A stretch of DNA of 64,000 nt from Tubiluchus corallicola (taxonomy: Eukaryota > Priapulida > Priapulimorpha > Priapulimorphida > Tubiluchidae): NCBI GenBank assembly GCA_030141605.1, contig JAQGDQ010002387.1, forward strand, positions 62,001-126,000, read 5' to 3'. The translations under genes were made by a program, and so were the position numbers. The notes under the pieces are model-generated. The model made no database searches and was not told the DNA's origin. It saw only the letters and a list, made by a program, of their open reading frames with translations. This document shows positions 61,510-64,000 of the stretch, piece after piece. How positions within the stretch are numbered: position 1 is the stretch's first letter; every line of letters begins with the position of its first letter.

Positions 61510-61978
61510 TTGTCTGATTTGGGTTACACACCAAATGGTATTTGGGCTAAGTGGTTGGAGAAAGTTCAGCGTGATCCGGCACTGTCAGAATTTGATAAGT
61601 ACTGTATGCTAATATCATCTTATTGTTTTTACTTATAATAAGTTATCATAAATTGTATTAAATGCTGATAACAATCTGATAATTAGGCTTATGCTGTTTT
61701 ATTGACTGAAATCCTGCTTAGAATGTGCACATGAGTGTCACTGTGTGATGGATATTTTTTGACTACTGCCTCTTCAGTACTTGCTATAAATTTGTTATTT
61801 TTGTGCGCCTTCTGCGCTCTTCTCCAAGACTAGTGTATTAAATTTTCGTGGTATTATCTTCAAGTTTGGGAAAACACTGCTGGATTTAGCTGAAAAGATG
61901 CCTTGGGCTATTCAACTAATTGAAGAGGGCCCCACCAGCCGTATTCAACCTCGTTTCCCTGACTCTGAAAACAAGTAA
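61510..61978 (+). other. Unassigned coding-like segments
   Basis: A frame at 61510-61598 reads LSDLGYTPNGIWAKWLEKVQ and on to EFD, ending at a plausible GT donor at 61599. A second frame at 61829-61978 reads FGKTLLDLAEKMPWAIQLIE and ends IQPRFPDSENK with a TAA stop. Both look less A+T-biased and more protein-like than their surroundings, but the obvious splice between them does not keep the frame. They could be a small gene with other exons, a pseudogene, or chance. I do not recognise the protein. Confidence 0.25.
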
Positions 61979-64000
61979 AGGTTCAAACAAAAATTAAGCT
62001 GAGGGTAATGATAGATGTTTAGTAAAATAACACAATTCACAGTTCTTTCTAACAGAGTTCCTCCTCAAAAGAGTACAAGATGGTATTGCTAAATGCTGTA
62101 GTGAATGCATGAATGCCAAACGAAACACTTTGTTTTGCAAAAACTGAACTTTGCGAATATTTTAAAGCAGAAATTAGCGGAAATTAAAAAAATGAAATTA
62201 TAAGTTTACTTTTATATTCTTTGAAGCCCTTGAACTTGCAAATTTTATTCCTGGGAAGTGTTACTAAAGATGATAATGACTACGTGACAGTGACAGTGTG
62301 ACACTTTTAGATTCTATTTTAAGTTTGTCATTATGTGCAGTTTGAAGAAAATTGAGAAATTTCTTACTTGGTAAACAGTCTTCAGGTGATACGTATCAGC
62401 CATAATGATCACCTTCTGATGAGTATTCAAAATATATGTCAGAATGAGAACTACCTACTGTCAGGTTAAAATATTCAAATTTTTCACATCAGTTAAAATT
62501 AACCTTCACTGGTTAACTTGTGGGTGGGGTATTAGAAACAAGAAAGCATCCTTAGATTCCTGATTCATAGAAAGTAAAGAAAGGTGATTTCTGAAGGAAG
62601 ATTCTTTTAGAGGTTGGTACATTATAACAACATGTGTAGGGCAGACTTATGAGAGTGTCAAAAATATTATACACAGACTTTGAGGCCTTAGCCTTCAGCC
62701 AGTCTAGCTTGTAGGTGAATTTACCCCTAGACGAAAACCTCAAACTGCTCGGTTAGCTGAAGAACTTAGGCCTCGTTTAAATGCAAGAAATAGTTTTATT
62801 ATGTGTTACTGGATAAAGACTTGAAAGGGGTTATGACATGTGGCGACTTCAGTAATGAATGTTATATTAATTATAAAAAAACAGAATCTTGATGTATGAA
62901 CAGAATTGAAAGATGTTTATGAAATTTTAGCAAGATCTAGAAAGTTTTATTAAATTGTAAGGGCTTTTTATAGTTATTAAGTAATTTGCAGCTAATAAAT
63001 TTGTGTCTAACAGTGGTAATTTTTGTTAGGAGTTGGACATACCAATCAGTAAAGCCAGTTTCTTGAAAAGTAATAGACATACTAACATAGCCACTCGCTT
63101 CTAAAACTATATATTATGTGTAAAGCTTCAATAGATATTATCACACCACTTTCAATTTCGGCTCTCTAAATGTACTTGGAGATAAAATTTTTTATCTCTA
63201 CCACGCGCTACCAAAATCTCAGCTTTTGCCAAAAAAAAAAACAAACACTGCTGTGCCAAGTAGATACTGTAACTGTGGCTGAAAAGTTTTTGATTAAATT
63301 TCTGATTAAAAAATAGGCACCCAGCTTGTGAAGCAATACGTATGCGTATATATATATATATTGTAACAAATTTTGTGTATATATACTGCTGTTGCTATTG
63401 CCGCTGCTGCCACCACTACTATTAGCATGACAACGTATGTATTACACATACAGTATGTATGCAATATATCTTTGAGTTGTGAAGATTTCACAAATTTATT
63501 TGTTTTCATTTGAAATTAACCAAAGTTCTCAAGAGGTCTTTATTAATTTTATCATTAAGTTTTTTGGAGAAAACCTGGGATGAAAACATGACAAAAACGA
63601 TGAATTTAAATAAATTGAAAAAATGACTAATACCTTTCTGCTGGTTGATTGGCATTGTATTACTTGCTTCTTATTTTGATCATTCTACTTGGTTTGTTGG
63701 TAATCATTTGAGGTCTGTCATATTCTAATAATAATTCTACCATCATACTGTTTAGGATGCTTTCTTGTGTACTTGATGAAACTGATAAGAATTTCCACAG
63801 GTGTTTAACTAGATGATTGATTTACACATAACAACAGCTTTGAGCCAAATTACAAAATTACCTTGTGAATAGTGGGTTTGGAAACATCTCCATGTCTATT
63901 AGGTTTTGCTATTTATGTCAGTTGTAGAATAGCTCTGCGTATCACTGGCTAGCCAAAAGGACTGTTGCTTCCTGGGTCGAAATGAAGTATTGCTTGTGAG

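Larger units (their letters stand above)
58522..64000. other. Downstream flank of the PPM1H-like gene
   Basis: A+T-rich, no confirmed gene. It contains a possible poly(A) signal (58969), TA-rich runs (58805-58875), a CTA/CTG triplet-rich tract (59529-59575), a likely DNA transposon (59118-59877), unassigned coding-like segments (61510-61978), a (TA)n run (63346-63360) and a second CTG/CCA triplet tract (63388-63423). Nothing recognisable was seen from 62000 to 63340 or from 63430 to the end. Confidence 0.55.

Overview
The window is A+T-rich nuclear DNA from an animal, most likely an invertebrate. Three intron-rich protein genes of animal type are present. Spliced by eye at GT-AG sites (plus one GC-AG intron), each gives a single open frame in which every exon phase closes. 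Most non-coding space is filled by decayed CR1/L2-type LINEs, tRNA-like SINEs, cut-and-paste MITEs and microsatellites. I cannot place the organism more precisely from sequence alone.

Layout. (1) 119-22190, plus strand: a 22-coding-exon SNF2-family helicase orthologous to RAD54L2/ARIP4. It predicts 2383 residues, against about 1470 in human, because of long disordered insertions. Its 4.5-kb sixth intron holds a satellite-like array with a 149-bp period. (2) 22191-26053: RAD54L2 3' flank, no gene seen. (3) 26919-38297, minus strand: a complete 9-coding-exon arsenite methyltransferase (AS3MT), 403 residues, with all four catalytic cysteines. Its introns contain an hAT-type element, a TTAA-flanked element, a LINE fossil and telomere-like repeats. 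A pogo-like MITE begins 51 bp past the stop codon. (4) 38298-39723: head-to-head intergenic region with three SINE-like units and a likely shared promoter. (5) 39724-58521, plus strand: an 11-coding-exon PP2C phosphatase of the PPM1H/J/M group, 797 residues, with an unusual acidic C-terminal extension carrying 12-residue repeats. Its first intron holds two LINE fossils arranged with 5' ends facing each other. (6) 58522-64000: 3' flank, one likely decayed DNA transposon, and short coding-like segments near 61.5-62.0 kb that I cannot assign.

The three genes are not an evident pathway. RAD54L2 is a nuclear, SUMO-linked chromatin remodeller, AS3MT detoxifies or modifies arsenic in the cytosol, and the PPM1H-like enzyme is a Ser/Thr phosphatase. 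RAD54L2 and AS3MT are convergent; AS3MT and the phosphatase are divergent.

The most notable observations are: an AT-hook plus about 317 extra residues placed inside the helicase core; three SUMO-interaction-like motifs on two small exons; the repeat-bearing tail of the phosphatase; a tRNA-like SINE family with three tandem copies near the AS3MT/phosphatase promoter and an inverted copy in the phosphatase gene; a 1.9-kb TTAA element; and the 149-bp intronic array.
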